The position numbers were made by a program, and so were the translations under genes. Below the pieces are notes generated by a model that worked only from the letters and a program-made list of their open reading frames with translations, was not told where the DNA came from and searched no databases. A stretch of 64,000 bases of DNA from Strix aluco (Eukaryota; Chordata; Aves; Strigiformes; Strigidae). Positions 13,291-28,394 of the stretch are shown one piece after another; the first letter of the stretch is position 1, and every line of letters starts with the position of its first letter. The DNA is taken from NCBI RefSeq assembly GCF_031877795.1, contig NC_133932.1:79659937-79723936 (forward strand), read 5' to 3'.

Positions 13291-14811
13291 CAAAACAAAC
13301 GCACAGTTGCTACCGTCAAAAAAGATGAGATGAGTAAAATATAGATGAGAAGAGTTAAGGATTTAGAAGAAAAGGGGAAAAAAAAAAAAAAAGGCATGAC
13401 AAAGCCAATAAGAAAGAAGATAACAGCTTTGGGGGGAAAAAAAAAAAAAAAGTAGAGATATTTTACGCTGCTCATCCTAGATGCAAGCTTCATCAATGCA
13501 AACAACAGCCCTAAACCAGCCAAGGCTGTTCCCTGTCAGATCCCAATACTGTTCCGCCAAGTAGAACTCCAGAGGCGTTACCTCCGCGACCCCCTGAGCT
13601 CTGGCCTTGAGTCTGGAGGGGCCCGGCAGGTGCAGCCCCGAGCCCCCGCACAGCCCCTGGGCAAGGCTCCCGTGGGCTGTTGGCACCCAGAGCCCGCTGG
13701 CAGCGGGGCCGCCGCTCCTTGGGGAGGTGGAAGGAACAGCGCCTGCGTAGTCTTGCTCTTGCTCGTTATTATTTATAGCCTTCCTCCAGCATGATAAGGA
13801 CTCTACGGGCAAGAAAAAAAAATAATACGAAAGGTTATCCAATACACCAATTCAGATTTTTAGTAATAATTTTCCAGAGAGTTTTTTCCAGTGCTCCAGG
13901 CACCCTAACACTTCATTAATAATGCAGTAAAATCCCAGCAACATTACATTAATCACGCCGGTGGGAACCCAGCCAGTCAGGCACCTCTTTTTCAGTCCTC
14001 CATCCTCAGCCTTCTCTAAGCACTGTCTCAAACAGACGTCTTTCACTGCATGCTTGGAAACTTGCCAAATTTGAGCTATTTTGGACTAACAAAGGGACAA
14101 TTTCATCCAAAGACACAGAACCCCCACAGAGCTGCTGCCCTCCCCCTCTCCAGTGCAAGGGGGGTTGGGTGCTTCTGCTGACCATCGACCAGGCAGAAAA
14201 ACATGAAAGGAGAGACTACATTGGTCTAACCTTCCCTTTTAAAGTCTACCTGGAGATCAAGGGGGAGCTAACTCTCATCTGCAGGTACAAGGAGCCGCAG
14301 ACTCCTTGCAGAGTGCAGGGTCCAGCAACTGAACTGCGACAATCTGCACATGCCACAGGGTTTGATTTTGGTGTTGTTTTTTTGATGCAGAGAAACCAGG
14401 TTACTATTGGAAAAGCCTGATCAAGCAAAAATCAAAATAGGCACTGGGAATGTGTCAGTCTGGTCAAATATCAGCATAGTCAAGTCACAGGCAGGCTGGC
14501 AGGCAGATCTGGATGGCATAGTTTTTTTTCCAGCCGAGCAACCCAACTGGCAGCCAGAACGAAGACACTGCCCAAGCTCCCGGCTGCCCCTGCGCCCTGG
14601 CCGGCCCCAGCAGCCAGCCCTGTCCTGGCTGCCTGCCGGCTCCCTCGGCCCCTGCTGCAGCCAGCTGCTGACGGGCAGCCGCAACACCAGCCACAGCCTT
14701 GCCACCTCCCAGGCTCCAGGGCTCCTGGCTCAACCAGTGGTTTTAGGGCTTACAATGCTACAGGATTTTTGTGTTCGAGTCTACCGGCAGCATTGTGTCC
14801 CCAGTAGATAA
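13291..14811. other. GC/CpG-richer patches, no gene recognised
   Basis: Two GC-rich patches (about 13560-13745 and 14560-14720) contain more CpG than the surroundings. Open readings of about 121-134 codons cross them on both strands but resemble no family. Together with the RFX-like sites this could be a promoter-proximal region or a non-coding exon. The sequence does not decide. Confidence 0.4.
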
Positions 14812-17800
14812 TGCTGACTAAATTGATACTTTACAAAGGCACAAAGGAGTCAGCTTGTGACTGATACACAATACTGGTTAACAAGACACACACAATGGTG
14901 GTATTAGTGGGAGGAAAGAAAAGCTCAACTTTCTGTCAGTCATAGGTTCATTAGAAAGTAAAGAGTTGTTAGCAAGCAGAAAAGCTCTTTACATGCATGA
15001 AAATGGTACCAGTTCTGAAAAAAAAAAAAAAAAGGAAAAATGCTGGTGGAAGCTGTCTTCCCTCAAGTAACCTTTCTTAATAGAATTCTGAAATGGGTAT
15101 ACTAAAAGAACAAGATCTATGAAAAACCCATTTTTCTTTGTTAAAAATACCCTCAAAGCATCTTGCATACTCTTTGGCCTGAGATTGATACTGTCAACCT
15201 GAAGCTTCTTGAGGAATGTCAGACATTATTGTAACACTAATAACCCATAAAAGCTTCTAGAATTATAAGAAATAAGTAATGTGAAAGGTACATTATCTTT
15301 TCCTTTTGGCTCTTCTAATGTTCTTCTAGAGTTTGGGGAGGTCTTTCAGTCAGAGGATGTGAGAAAGACGTATATAAAATGCTTTAAATCGTCCAGTCAC
15401 ATACAGAGAAAAGAGGCTAATTGTTGCAGACAGTCTGCAAATTTTTTCTTCAAAAAAAATTCAGTGATTCTGAGGTTTAAAAGTCCGAGAGACATACCAG
15501 CATGCCCTAATACCTAGGTGTTTATTTCGTCTTTTTTTCTTTCGGCAGCTTTGTGCCCGTCGGATGAGCTGTCAGAGCCTCCAGCACAGCCTGGGAGTCT
15601 TGTTCCTTTATTGCTGTACAGCATTTTTGGCTGACAGGTTCTACAAACCTTATTGCAGTTCTGTTTGTCTTGGAGCAGAAATGGCAAAATGTAACCCACC
15701 TCCTTCACATGATATTACAACTCAAATAGCTGTAGATTTTAACATTGCGCATGGAATAAGGTACCACACTCAGTCTAGGACATAAGAATCCCAATACAAC
15801 TGTGAATATGTAGGTTCACTCATTTCTCTACACTCTCACTCAGAACTCCACTTGAAAAAGTCCCAAAGCTAGAAAAGTCCAGGTATTAAAAACATCAGTG
15901 TAAGACATATGAATATTGTGAAGTGCATGGGCACTATCATTTACCAGGCTACTGGCTGCTGGTGACACCAATGAGCTACCGGATTAATCTATATAAGCTG
16001 TAAGGGTTAGTTTTGCCTTGCTTTGGATGCCATATATTGCAGCAAACAATGTATGTATTGGTAAGGACAGGCAAATGAATTAATTTTTGTTAACTTTTGG
16101 GAAAAGACAGTGATAGGATCTAATTTTAATATAATTTTAATATAATTCTTACCATTTGTTTTCTGTAACAATATTCTAAATTATATATGCCCTTAGAGAA
16201 TAAGTGAAAACAAAAATATGAAAAAATCAATGTGATATGTGCAAATTAAGATTGTTGTAACAGATGCAAGAACAAGATATACTTACACAGGCAACCTGTT
16301 TTCTCTGCTAAATTTTGAGTATTTCACCTTGAAAGTTTAACGGTTTTCACCAGAAATTTCTTGCACCCTGAAAAGCCTGACCATTTTCTGCTTCTAGATG
16401 CATGGGCACTTTGTTATTAAGATTATCATCGCTGGGAAAGCCTGTGAAGACAAAAGCGTTGTCCTGGTACCATCTAGTGGAGGGAATGCTGGAGAGAGAT
16501 TTTAATGAAAGGAGAACAAATTATTTGAGGTGGGAGCCAAGCTCATCAGGGCAGAGTCAGTTCTTTGGGGAAGAAATACGCAAACCTGAGAAATAGTCGT
16601 TTTCAATTTGCGCAGAGACTTTTTCAAGGTTTTTTCTCCCCAAGTCCTACAGAGATTAGTAAACTACCTAGGACTGAAATGCCTTTTAATAATACAAACC
16701 ATCAAGCTTAAGAACATTTTGAAATTTTACTCTGTTTTATAAAGAAATTTATAGGCAAACCACATGTCAGTGATGCCACCTGTTTCTTATTTGACAGCAA
16801 CCATCTGGACAGCAAATACTGTAAAGCCAAGAAAGTCATTGCAGTCTGCAAGGCAAGACAGAGAGCTGTAATTTAAATTCCCGAATGTCAACCACAATAT
16901 GAAGAATTATACGTGGCCCAAGGGAGGGATGCATGAAATGGAGAGCATGCCTATAGCAATAAGCCTTGTATTAGAGGAAACTGATTAAATATGTAATGTA
17001 TGGCCTTGAATGGCCTCCTACTCACCCTCTTTCTGTTTGCAACAACACTAGACAACAGAAGAAGCCTTTCCAGAGATTAAACCAATTTAGAGGTGGAGCG
17101 AGCAAGGCAACAGTAGCGAGAAGCCAAGCGGACACTCCTCATGACCTCTTTCTTTCACACCCTCTGGACAACCGTGAAGTAAACAGCTTGTGCCCACAGC
17201 TCAAATTCAGCTGACTTTGGACTGCTGGCTGCTAATCTGACTCTCTTCTTCCCTAATATTGCTTTTCAGTGTCCTATCAGTCTTTTGTTTACCTTCTCCT
17301 CCTTATTTCCTTCTACCCACCTATTTGGTTCCTAAAGATTAAACTAAAATTAAAAAAAAACAAACCAAAAAAACCACCAAACCTGAAAGAGCACTAGGAA
17401 AGTCCTGTATCTCCTTGTAGCAGTGCAGTGCTCTGCACAAGTAAGAATAAAATTCAATAGAGTATAGGGCAATAAGTCAAAAATAGGGAAAATATTGGAA
17501 ACTGAAGCGTATCATTTGCTTGTGCAAGGTGAAGTACTAAAGCAGGCAGAATAGAATAGGGTTGATTTTTAGTGCGGCTTGACTAGCTGGCAATCCTCCC
17601 ATCTTCAGATAGTGCTAATTTTTAAACTACGCAAAGTGTCTCCTGGGGCCACAGAGCATATCTGGAAATGAAACCCAGGGGATGAAGAGTAAGCTTCATT
17701 GATGGGCACTAAGCACAAGAGGAGGGCCTCAAGGTAGCAATGAGGCAACCAACCAACCAACGCTTTATTTGCATTCCCCAAGTTCCTTATAATAGTAGTG

Positions 17801-20800
17801 GCCACACAGCAGTGATCAAGAGATGAATTACCAATGACAAAAAGAGGAGGGAATTACTATCAGGCAAGGCCATAGATGTAGCATGCATTAGATATGATGG
17901 GCATGCTAGATCCAAGATATTTTGGAATCAAACTTGAGTACCTGATGCTTTCATCAGGAGATGGAGTAGAAGGTCTTTTCCATGTCATTCTCCCAGACAT
18001 GGGTATTGCAAGTATGAGACTGTTATTTCCATGGCTGCTGCTGAGACAGCCCTACCTGACACCTACAGCAGTCCACAGAAGACTTTAACTAGGCCTCCAC
18101 CTCCTTCAGCACCAAGGGGGAGTGCGTCTTTAGTGTCCAGCTCCACGCTGGAGGACCTTGAGGTCCCAAGCCAATATCCCCAGTACTCTTGGTAGTGTGT
18201 GGAGATGCTAAAAACACAGCATGGTTATCTAGACCAAAATTCTTGCTGCACATACATCTTGCACCTAAAATGTGTGACTTTCTATTAGAACATTCAGCTA
18301 GAATGGTGCCTCTGCAAGCCATGCCCCAAGACCTGCTTAGAGAAAAGGTCTAGAGTGGATGGTGTGGCAACTCCTGAGACCATGAGCCTAGAGGAGATGG
18401 CATGGTCATAGGTATCAATGCTACTAACTGTGCAGCCATGCAATATCCCTAAGGCTTAGTCTGCAGGAGGAGGAGGGTGTTCAAGTAAGCACAGGCAAAG
18501 GGAATGGAGGTAAAGAGCAGGAAGAGCCCATCTGTCTCTGCCATGTGATGAGTCCCATGGCACTTCCCTGCTGTGTCTGTAGGCTGCACTGCCAAGTGAT
18601 TGGAGAGCCTTATGCTATTTCCAGTGTCTTGCTGGGAAAAGGAGAGGACGTTCAAGATCAATAATAGAGCTTTGGCTAGGTTTGCTGAGTGACTGCTGGC
18701 ATGTGCTGTGCTGCTCACTGGCAAGATCTGGAAATGCTACCAAAAGCCCTCTGCTCCCTGGGAATTGCCTTCACTGATCAGGAAATGGCTGCAGACTGTC
18801 CTGCATGAGAAGTTTGCTTCCTTCTGCTAACAAAAGTGTCTGCATGTGGCCGGGGGAAAATGTAATGTTCCTGCAGGAGCCTGAAATCCCAGGGAGCTCT
18901 GCCCAGAGTTGGTATAAAAGGTTTCTCCCCAGTCTTGGGGGAGACACTACCTGCTTCTGTTCCTCTGTCCTGAGAAGGGAGCAGTGCCTCTTTTGTCCTA
19001 GACAGCATGCAAGAATCTTCTCAGTCAAACCAGTTTCTTTAGGATCCTGTCCTGCAAGTGCCACCCTCTGACCGGAACAGCACATGGAAGGCTCTCCGTG
19101 CTTGAAAGTGAAAGCTTCCATGTTATGCAATGTCTTCCTCTTGCCTGACAGAAATTATGGTCTGTTTAGCCTAGCCCACATGGTTAGCACTCTCAGCTCA
19201 TCATTCCCCAGCATTTGAAACACTGGGCTTCTGGGTGGCTGGCTCATTATGTTATTCCAAAAAAAGTCAGTAGTAGAAACATGGGCAATGTTTTGCCACT
19301 TCTTAAGCTCCTTGGACACCAGAACAGACACTAAGTCTCAGGCTGAACTGTGGAGAGTGACACACAACAGTAAGCTGTCTTGTATCTCCAGTTTGGTTCA
19401 ACAGGGGGTAGACATTTCTGCTGAGCTCCTGGCTCTCACTAATGCCTGGGCTCACTTCTGCAAACTAATTAACTCCAGGACAGCATGGCCAAGACTGCAT
19501 GAAGTGTGACTCCTTCCATCCTACACAATCTTCCAATGTTATCCCAGCAGGTTTTACAGCCTCAGACATGCTGTACACATATGCGGCTCCATGTTCCAAA
19601 CCCACCACTCTGGCAATCTGCAACACAGGTTATACATTTGCTTCAGACATCTTGAACTGGGCAAAAACACATGAAAAGAATCATTTTCCATTGAACCTCA
19701 TGGGCACCCCACAGAATGAAACAAGTCACAGGGGCAAGAGCTATGTAGCATGGATCTGTCTGTGCTTACCACTTGGCCTCAGCACTGAGAATTATTTCCT
19801 GTCTCTCTTCTATTTAGCAGTGTAGCCGTAGGGTCTAAGTAACCTTCTCCAGCCCTATCACAGCTAAAGTTGTAATAACATAATCCTATTATTCTTAATA
19901 TAGGTCAAGCTTAGGAAGTCATTGTAGAATTCAGCCCTCTTCCATAGGTACACTTCCAGACTCTTTGAAGGATAAGGATCAGCATTTCTGAAGAATAATT
20001 TCATCTTGGTTTAGATCCATATCCTGCATCAATAAATACATTCTAGGCCAAAGAACATATGTATAGAGGTGTGGTTCTTATTTATTCCAATTTCTTTTAT
20101 ATTTGAGAAGATTACAGGTTACTTTTTTCTTTTTTGATCAAGAAAAAGTATAATGTGGCATGCATATGGCTATGATATAGGTGCTGTATTTGGAATTGCC
20201 AGAAAGATCAAATTTACTAGGAATTTCAAGAGCTCTTCATCTGAAATAATAAATCAAACATCATGGGCCCAACAGTGTTCTCTTTATACTGTAGCAGCCA
20301 GAGTGAAATCAATTCATAAAAGTAGAGCCAGAAGGATTTGGCCAAATGCCTATTTACCTTAAGGAAGAGTTATAAAGAAAAAAATAATGACGCTTTGGGA
20401 AGATGTCAGATTGATAGCATGAAATACCCATAACCAATAGTAAAAATCTACTCAGTTAAATGGATGCCATCTGTGTATTCTGGCATTTGGTAACATAAAC
20501 AGCTTTTGATATATTTGGACTCAGAAGCAAAACTAGAACCAGTAAAGCTTCCAGAAATCATAAAAGAGAATAAAAGAGTATGAATTCACATGTTTCAGCA
20601 ACTCATATTTCACACTTGTAACTCAAACTTTGTTCCATGACTTTATGACAGAAACAAGAAGAGGGACTACTGTTACAGCAGCCAGAAAATGTCTTTGTCA
20701 TTGACAAGGATTAAGGAAAGAAATAGGAGAAGATGGCTACAGAGGCTCAGTGCCAGAATATAGCCCAATAGACAGCCATGATACAGATCCAGTCTGCTAT

Positions 20801-23800
20801 GGTCTTGCCTGGGTCTGGGTCATCTGTACTACAATGGGACAGTAGCATTCTAACATAAAAACCATTTCTTTCATCACAGCTGTTTGCATTTGAAATGTAA
20901 GCTTCTAGTAACTTGATTCACCTGTGAACCAAATATAAATTCATCAGATCTATGTTATGGGAACTCTAGTCTAACACATGTCCACTTAAATCTCTGAGCT
21001 TACCTTACTGAGGTAGGTTAAACTGACTTTCCTTAAGTCTTTTATAATTCCTTTTGCTAAATGATGACATGGAAAAACTCAATTCTGAGGCAGATTTGTT
21101 TGGAAAAAAGAACCATTGGAATGGAGTATCATTTTGAGATCATATTGGAAGATGATAATATTTACAGCCTTAGCTAAAGCAAAATGCTATCCTAAACACT
21201 GCCTGAGTGCAATTGGGTTTCAGAGGAAGGCTGGTAACTATTTATACAAATCTAGCAACAATATGTAATAGTTTTATACTTGGCAGGGAGCCAAGGAAAT
21301 GCCACCAGCATTTGGAATTGCTGCAGTAATATGCCTATTGCCTATCCCAACTGAATGTGATCCAGAACACTGAAGTTAATATAGCTGCTCTGTATGGAAA
21401 AAAAAAATGTAATTGGGCTCTGAAATAAAGAGAAGTCAGGAATTTGGAATTCCTTACTCTCTAGCTGTCTGCTCTCCAAGAGGACTGTACCTTTTCTCAA
21501 ATGCACACAGGGGACCTGAAAACTGGCAGTGCCTGTAACCTGTCTGCATCTCGGTGCTGTCTGAATCACTAGGCATTTCTCTCCTTTGGGCTGGTAGGGG
21601 GTTGGTGGTGATAGATGGTGGCAGAGCCAGCCACAGTCAAGAGTGAGCTGCAGAGCAATGGAGGTCGGGTTGCATAAAGCGATGAAAGCAGAAGTAGGTC
21701 TGTTTCAGATAGGTACCTAGACATAGATGGGATGTATTACACTCACAGGTGCTTCTTTAAACCACAAACTGGTTGAAAGCACCAGAGAAAAGATTTTTAA
21801 AAAATACAATGTTGGTTTTCAGTGTTTTCGGAGGAAAAGAGAAATTACTAGATCCGCGGAAGAAATTAGGCACTAGAGTGCTGTGTTTTCCGCTGAATAC
21901 TTAACATAAAATGCTTTAACATTCATTGCAAATGAACTGGGATCCAGGCTGCTATTATACCGTATAATTGCCAAGGAAGCAACTGGCTTCAGTTTCTGAG
22001 AACTGAGTGCAAGTTGCAGTATCATGAATGACGCATCCAAAGAGCCCGCAATGAAAGCCTGATTTATGGCAACTCAGTGTTAATGGCAAAAATCATCTTC
22101 CCACTTTGCACTCAGCTAGGCTGGAAAGGCCTAAGCAAGATGGACTATCTGTCCAAAAGTCTGCAAGTATCAGATATTTTAGGAAGTAAATTATGAAAAG
22201 AATTTTACAAGGTATTTTGTGAAAATATTGACTGCCCTAAAACTCTTTAAAAAACCCAGTGTTGTGTACCCATGCTGAATAAACCACATAGTAATTTATG
22301 AACTTAGCACTGAAGTTGTAAATGTAAGTATTGACATAGTAGCTGTGCTATACATCATATATGATAATGAAACATTAATCTTGGGCAAAACAATCCTTCA
22401 AAGCTGCAAGCCTTGGTCCTGCACGCTTTTTTTTTTTTTTTCCCTGTTGAATTTACTAAGAAGTAGCAAAGGCAGAGGGACAGACATCATAATTTCCGTT
22501 CTGCCAGCTGAAAGGATTTTATGGGGACATTGAAAATATGAAACGCTTTGTTGAATAGTTGGCACTAATGTCTTTTTTAGGAGCATAGAGAGAGCATGGC
22601 AGTTTGTTTTCATGGTGTCTGGAGAACTTTCATCAAAGAGGGACTCCATAAACAACTGCCACACACAGAATTTAGAATGTACAATGCTATTTAAGCAGTT
22701 GATTTAAACGTGAGGTAGTACCCTACACATTCAAAAAGGTTATTTTCTTTCCTACCGTCTGGTTTCCAAAAAGGGCCTTTGTCAAAATGTAGTTTATAAC
22801 ATATCATACAACATATTTGAATAGAATAGCTGAGATGAGTTGTTCTTCATCTAAAAATTAAAAGGCCCCCCCCACCACCATCATAAATGCTGTGTTACCT
22901 TTGAGGTTTGGCAGGCTTTTAAGGTCACCTCTCTTTAAATTTGAAAATGCTTGCTCACATTCAAGTCTTCCTGCCAGGAGGACTCAATTCATTAACTTGC
23001 ATTTATATGGATGGCTATTTTACTGTTTCTTTAACTGAACTTTTATGCTGGCTGCCTGCTGTGTCCTGAGTGTCTCGAGCATTTCAGAAAGTAGGTGCAT
23101 GCTGTGAAGGCAGCCCTCTCTGTAAATAATGTTCCAATTAATAAGACAATTATGCAGCACTGCAGTACTTTATTGGTGTTCTCTGTTACTGCAGTATTGG
23201 TCAGAGCACAATAGTTAAGATAGCATCAACATTTTCATGTAAGCCTTTCTCTCCAGAAGCTTAGACTTAGAAATTCATACCACTCTGAAAATTCAACATA
23301 ACAAAGAAGCAGAAAGGCATGCATTTTCCAGTGGTTTTATATAAAATTGTTTATAGATTATATGAGTAAAATTAAAATGAGAAGAGGAGATTTGGTTAGA
23401 GTCTTTTTATATGAAATGGTTTATACTTTATGGGTTATAAGAGTAAAAACAGAATGGAAATGTATCTTCAGTTACATTTTAAAATGTTTACTTTAACTCT
23501 CCAAAGGCATTTTAAACTGAAATTTTACAGTTCATTAGTCTGTTGTATGAATGGGTCCTGGAACAACTGTAGATTGAAATTTCTAAGGTCCAGACACAAC
23601 CTGTAAAGACCTGTGTAGAATTTAGTTGCCCAGCACAAAAGAGCCTGCACCCCCCTGCTGAGCTACTGTGTCACTCTGGGGATGCCTGTGGTCTACTACC
23701 ACTTTGCTCTTCTAGTCTGAAGTTCTCCAAATGCCTCAGTTTGTGTTTCTGGGCACAGAAAGCATTTCTGTCTAAACCACTTGGTAACTATGTCATGTCT

Positions 23801-24177
23801 CAGCCCAAAAGAGATGCAAGAAGTAGTGGCTCTTATTGCCTCTGGGCCCTGACACTGTAAGGGAGCCTGAGACTATCACTTTCCTGGTAATGATGCCCTG
23901 AAAGGCTACCAAAATCCCACTACTGCTTTCTTTTAAAATACGTGAGAAGAAGATTTTGTCTTTTTCCCATATGACAGCTTTCTCATCAAATAGTCAGAGA
24001 ACTAATGGAAGAAGAAGGATGTCCAGGGTGTGGTCAAGAAATAAATGAAAAAAACAAAGCAGAAAGAACAGACCTTACAGCCCAGTGGTGAGAACATGCA
24101 TGGTAGGCAACAGTCCTGGGTCTCTGCATGAAATACAGATACAGTCTTCCATCAGGTTCACCTGTAATTGAGTACAT
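14812..24177. other. Non-coding intergenic DNA
   Basis: About 9.4 kb without a recognisable gene. Features are limited to poly-A/T tracts (for example about 15018-15034 and 22427-22441), a duplicated 11-bp AATTTTAATAT unit near 16121-16145, and some TAAT-rich stretches. Open readings of up to 119 codons at 18.4-19.8 kb occur on both strands and look like chance. Confidence 0.5.
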
Positions 24178-24250
24178 TGATATATACACATATATAATCA
24201 GTGTAAATGTTATAATTCATATATATATAATTCCTATATATAAATCCTAT
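24178..24250. repeat. TA-rich simple sequence
   Basis: Interrupted TATATA runs with ATAATTC/CCTATA interspersed, typical of a decayed (TA)n microsatellite. Confidence 0.75.
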
Positions 24251-27200
24251 AAAGGATGTAATCGTTAAAATTACTACTTTAAATAATACCAGCATCATTT
24301 TTCCATGCCTCTGTTGCAGTTCATCCAGACATGATCATTTTAATTCCATAAAATGTAGAATGTCTCTTTTGTATATTTGTGCAAATTCCAGCACATTGGA
24401 GTTCTAATACTCAGTTGGGATCCTTCAGCTCTGTGATAATATTTAATAAGTATCAGGTTTGCCTGTCTTGTGCACACATGTGGTTATGCATTTTTCAGAT
24501 TATCAGTTTGGAAATCCTGCTCCTTTCTGTCCTTATCAGCTCTCACAGCATTATTGCAGGCTATTTACTGTGGCTTAGATTTTACAGTATAAAATACAGA
24601 ATACAAACTTCAGAGGCTTTTCTAGTCTATTTATTTGATGTTAAATCCACTGGAGAAATACCTGTCCTCAGCACCACTTACCTGACAGGGTGAAGCTGTA
24701 CTTTAAGCTGACCATCAGCCAAACCACATGAATTTGCACTATTGTTGTCAAAGGATGGGGAAAAAAATAGCTGTTCCTGTGCCTGCATTCACTTTTCAGA
24801 AGCCCTCCAAGGTCAGCTACTAAAACCAAGCTGTGACCTTCCCTCCAACTTCATTTGGCCTCAGATGAGGTGCCTATGGTGAGGGATACACACCTGAGCT
24901 GGGTATCTCGTCTCCCATTAAACCCAAAACTGACCTCATCAGTTAGTAAAGTCACTGTTTTTTTAAGATGAAGCAGAATTGCTCACTGTACGATGAAGTG
25001 ACTGCAGCCTATACGCTACTGACTGCATTGTCTAGCTTTCCATCCCTCGTGGAGACAACCTAGATTGTTGTTCAGCCATACTGAGGTGAAGCCACTCATG
25101 ACTTTAGCATTCCTACTGACTGCAGAGCACGGGCAAACTCGAAAGCCACCTCGTCATAAGTGTATATTTATGCAGTTTTTTTACACTGGGTCAGCACAGT
25201 GAAATCCTGAGGAGAAAAAGAGAGCTCTACATTTATTGCAGATATGAGAAACCAGGGAAGTGGAAGAACTAGCAAATCTAGCTAAGCTACTGACAACTCT
25301 TATGGGGCTGTATGGCAAGCCAGGTCCAGAAAAGTGCAAACCTTCCCAGGGTTGCAGAGAAAGTTTTTCCACTCAGCCACACTCAATGTTGCTGAAGCTT
25401 ATCACATTTCAGTACCTGGACGCTCAGCTCAGGATATCCATGCTACAACACATGCGGACTGCATTATGCTTACCTGCAACTTCATACCAATAGTTTAGTC
25501 TGAGCAGGGTATTTACATCACTCATGTGTTTCAGAGACACTAGCACATGAACATGGCACAGGATGGATAAGAATATAAGCAAAAGTAGAAGCCATTTTCA
25601 TTGTCTGGGCAGAAGAGCAATGCTAAGCATGACATAGCTGAGCTGCTTGCAGGTTGTTTCACCTCCTCCCTTTTGTCCCCCAGCTCTAGCAGGGCTGTTG
25701 TCAGTTCAGTGCGGAGGCCTCGGGTAGCACTTACGTCCTTGCTCACTTTTATCAGGCTAGCTCAGGTGCAAAATAATGTCACATTTGAGAAGACAAATTG
25801 TCTTAGTTGAAACATTAGTTTGTGAGGCTACACATGAAGGTCTGTCAATGAACAGTGGGAACCACTAGTGTGAGACTGAGAGAAAATATGGGCCATATAT
25901 AGGTTGTTGTTAGTGAGTTTAGTCTACTCATGCCTGCAAAATACAAACAAAGGTTTTCATTAGGCTTTCTGGGGGTGCAGATGTTCCCTCTGTTGGGTGC
26001 CCAACATGGTGCAAAGGAGGTGCACTGGTGTCAGTAGGGCCTGAGCCAGAGGAAAGGCAATTGTGGGGAGGAGAAAGAGGAAGCACGACGCAGCAGGAGA
26101 CACAAATAGACCTCGGTAACGTGATCTTTCTCCACTGGAAACATTTCTCCTCCTAATACATTGCCTCTTCTCATTGCTGTTGGTGCAAAGGTAGGAAATG
26201 AAAGCCTCTGGAGGAAGCCAGGTTTCCCCTTCATAGGGCTTGTGGGAAGGTGTGGAGACACCTGGAGTGGGAGAATTTCCCCATATGTATGGCCGTGGGG
26301 AAGACTGAGATGGGGAAGGAGGTGTACCCAGGAGCCAGGCTATGCTGCAGGTCTTTGGGAGAGATGAATGCCCTTGCTCTAGAACTTAGGTGAAAAAAAG
26401 CTAGAGAAGGTTGGGGAAGGAGGAATGAGTGAACCAGCTTCCACCACTGACATCTTTTCCACCAGAAACCAGTGGGGAGTAACACTGGCTCTGTCCTTGT
26501 CACATCAAACCCCCACTGTCCTGCAGACAGGGCACTAATGACTAATGAGGTTTATCCCCGGCAGCCCGGGCTCAAACACTATTTTGAGTGCCAACCATCA
26601 CATCATGCAGTAAGTTTACAGAGAAGTGTCACACACAGATCCCAATGCCTGTTATGGAGATTGGTGTGGCTGGAAGTGGTGAGCAGAATGGCTATTTTTG
26701 TGCTGTTACTGTTACCCAGCTGAACAGCTGGCACTGTGCTTTGACAGCCACTGAGGAGAGTCCAGCATGGCTTAAGAGCAAGAGAGCAGTGCACAAAAGA
26801 AATGCTTCGTGGGGTGTTGTGATGCCCTGATCAGGTTGTCAAGATCCTTGAACTTCTTTTGGTAGTGTGTAAGAAAAGCAATAGAAGCAGGAGAAATAGT
26901 AAGAGAATCAACACTTATATGTCTACTTTATAAAAATATATGTATGTATTTCAAATACCTTATTGTTAGGTTTCTCCAGGCACCTTGTTTTGGGTTTGTC
27001 TGCGACATTACTTTTTCATTTCAGTGTTATAGTATTATTCTGGAAGCACTTACTATGAAATCTATAAATTCATACAAGCTTTTTTAAGGAAATTGCAGTT
27101 TTCTGATGAGCTTTGTGGAGAGAGACTGTTATAGTAGGTCACTTGTGTGATTACTCTCCAGTGCTTTCCTTTGCACAGCCGTTACTGTAAGCCAAAGACC

Positions 27201-28093
27201 AAGAAAGCAGGCCGAAATGAGGGCGAACACTGAGTACAACAAAGTTATTTATAACAACCATAAAATTAAGTCTTATCAAGTGACAGCATTATCCTGTGGT
27301 AATAGACAAATTCTTTGTTCAAAAAAGCTAATTTGTATATAAAAAAATTCAGGTTGACAACTGAAGCATGATGGTTGTTGATATGTGCAAGATGACTTGC
27401 TTTCCAAGGTTTAGCACATTTATTGCCGCTCTGAAGGCTCAGATGAACTGTTTACATGCCTAACCAGTGGCCCAAAATGTAAGATGTTTGCAAACCTCAT
27501 CATGTTTTCAGCAGCTCCATTTCAGGCTGTTGAAAACCATTAGTAATGCACCACAATAACTGGTTAAAAGAAAAACACGCTGTTCAAACAAATCTCCATT
27601 AAACTGTCATCTTTATTTTTATAATTCTATTGCAATTATGGGGATTTGTGTGGTTTTTCTCCATTTTCTCCATCTCTCCAACAGAAAGAGGTAGAAAGTG
27701 ACTGACTAAATAGACTTTTTCATGCTTTGAAGTGTACACAAATTGAACACTGTGCACAGAACATGGAAACAACACATAGCGGTGCCGCTTGTGTTTGCAA
27801 TTAAGAGATGCAGAGTCATAAAGGAAGTTCAACTACAGCTCCTGCAAATATCAGAGTGATAACTTATGTCTGCTTCTTGCTCACAGGCAAATAACCTTCA
27901 CCTGGGCCAAATAAACTGCAGTGATTCTGGCCTGTGCATTAACAGCAAATAAATGTCAAGGTGGAAGAGTAGGAAGTTTATTAGATTGAGATACAAATAA
28001 CAAATGGCATCATAATGAAGCTTTTAGTATTTAAACCGTAAATGAAAACAAAATGACAGAAAAATGCTGAGCAGACTGTCAGAGGAGTATTTT
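24251..28093. other. Non-coding intergenic DNA
   Basis: About 3.8 kb with no recognisable gene. The 26.0-26.8 kb part is somewhat more GC-rich and holds overlapping open readings under 91 codons on both strands, which I judge spurious. Confidence 0.5.
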
Positions 28094-28394
28094 TTAAAGG
28101 CCAGGGAAGGAGCCCTTCCCTGCCTCCCCTGTGGTGATGGCCTCCCTGGGGTCCCCATTACCTCCTCTCCACAGGACGAGGAGCGAGGCGTTAGGGCTTC
28201 CCCACTGAAAAATCAGCCAGGCCCCACAGGAGGTATGATCAGGGTGGTGGGGGGTGCAGCCAGGCTGTGCTGCAAGGAGGGGAAGCAGAGTTTGGCTGGC
28301 GAGAGAGGGAGGAAACCCAACCCTTCTCCCAGGTGCCCAGCAAAGGAACAAGGGGTGACAGGGTCACTAGTGGCAGTGAGGAAAATGCCAGTGG
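28094..28394. other. GC-rich patch flanking the LTR
   Basis: About 300 bp of GC-rich sequence is open for 145 codons on + and 85-91 on -. It has no recognisable domain and the + reading runs on into the LTR, so it is not supported as a gene. Origin unknown. Confidence 0.4.

Noticed and set aside
18771..19825. Cluster of 76-119-codon readings on both strands
   Set aside because: Overlapping on opposite strands, no domain and no splice-exon pattern that I could support.
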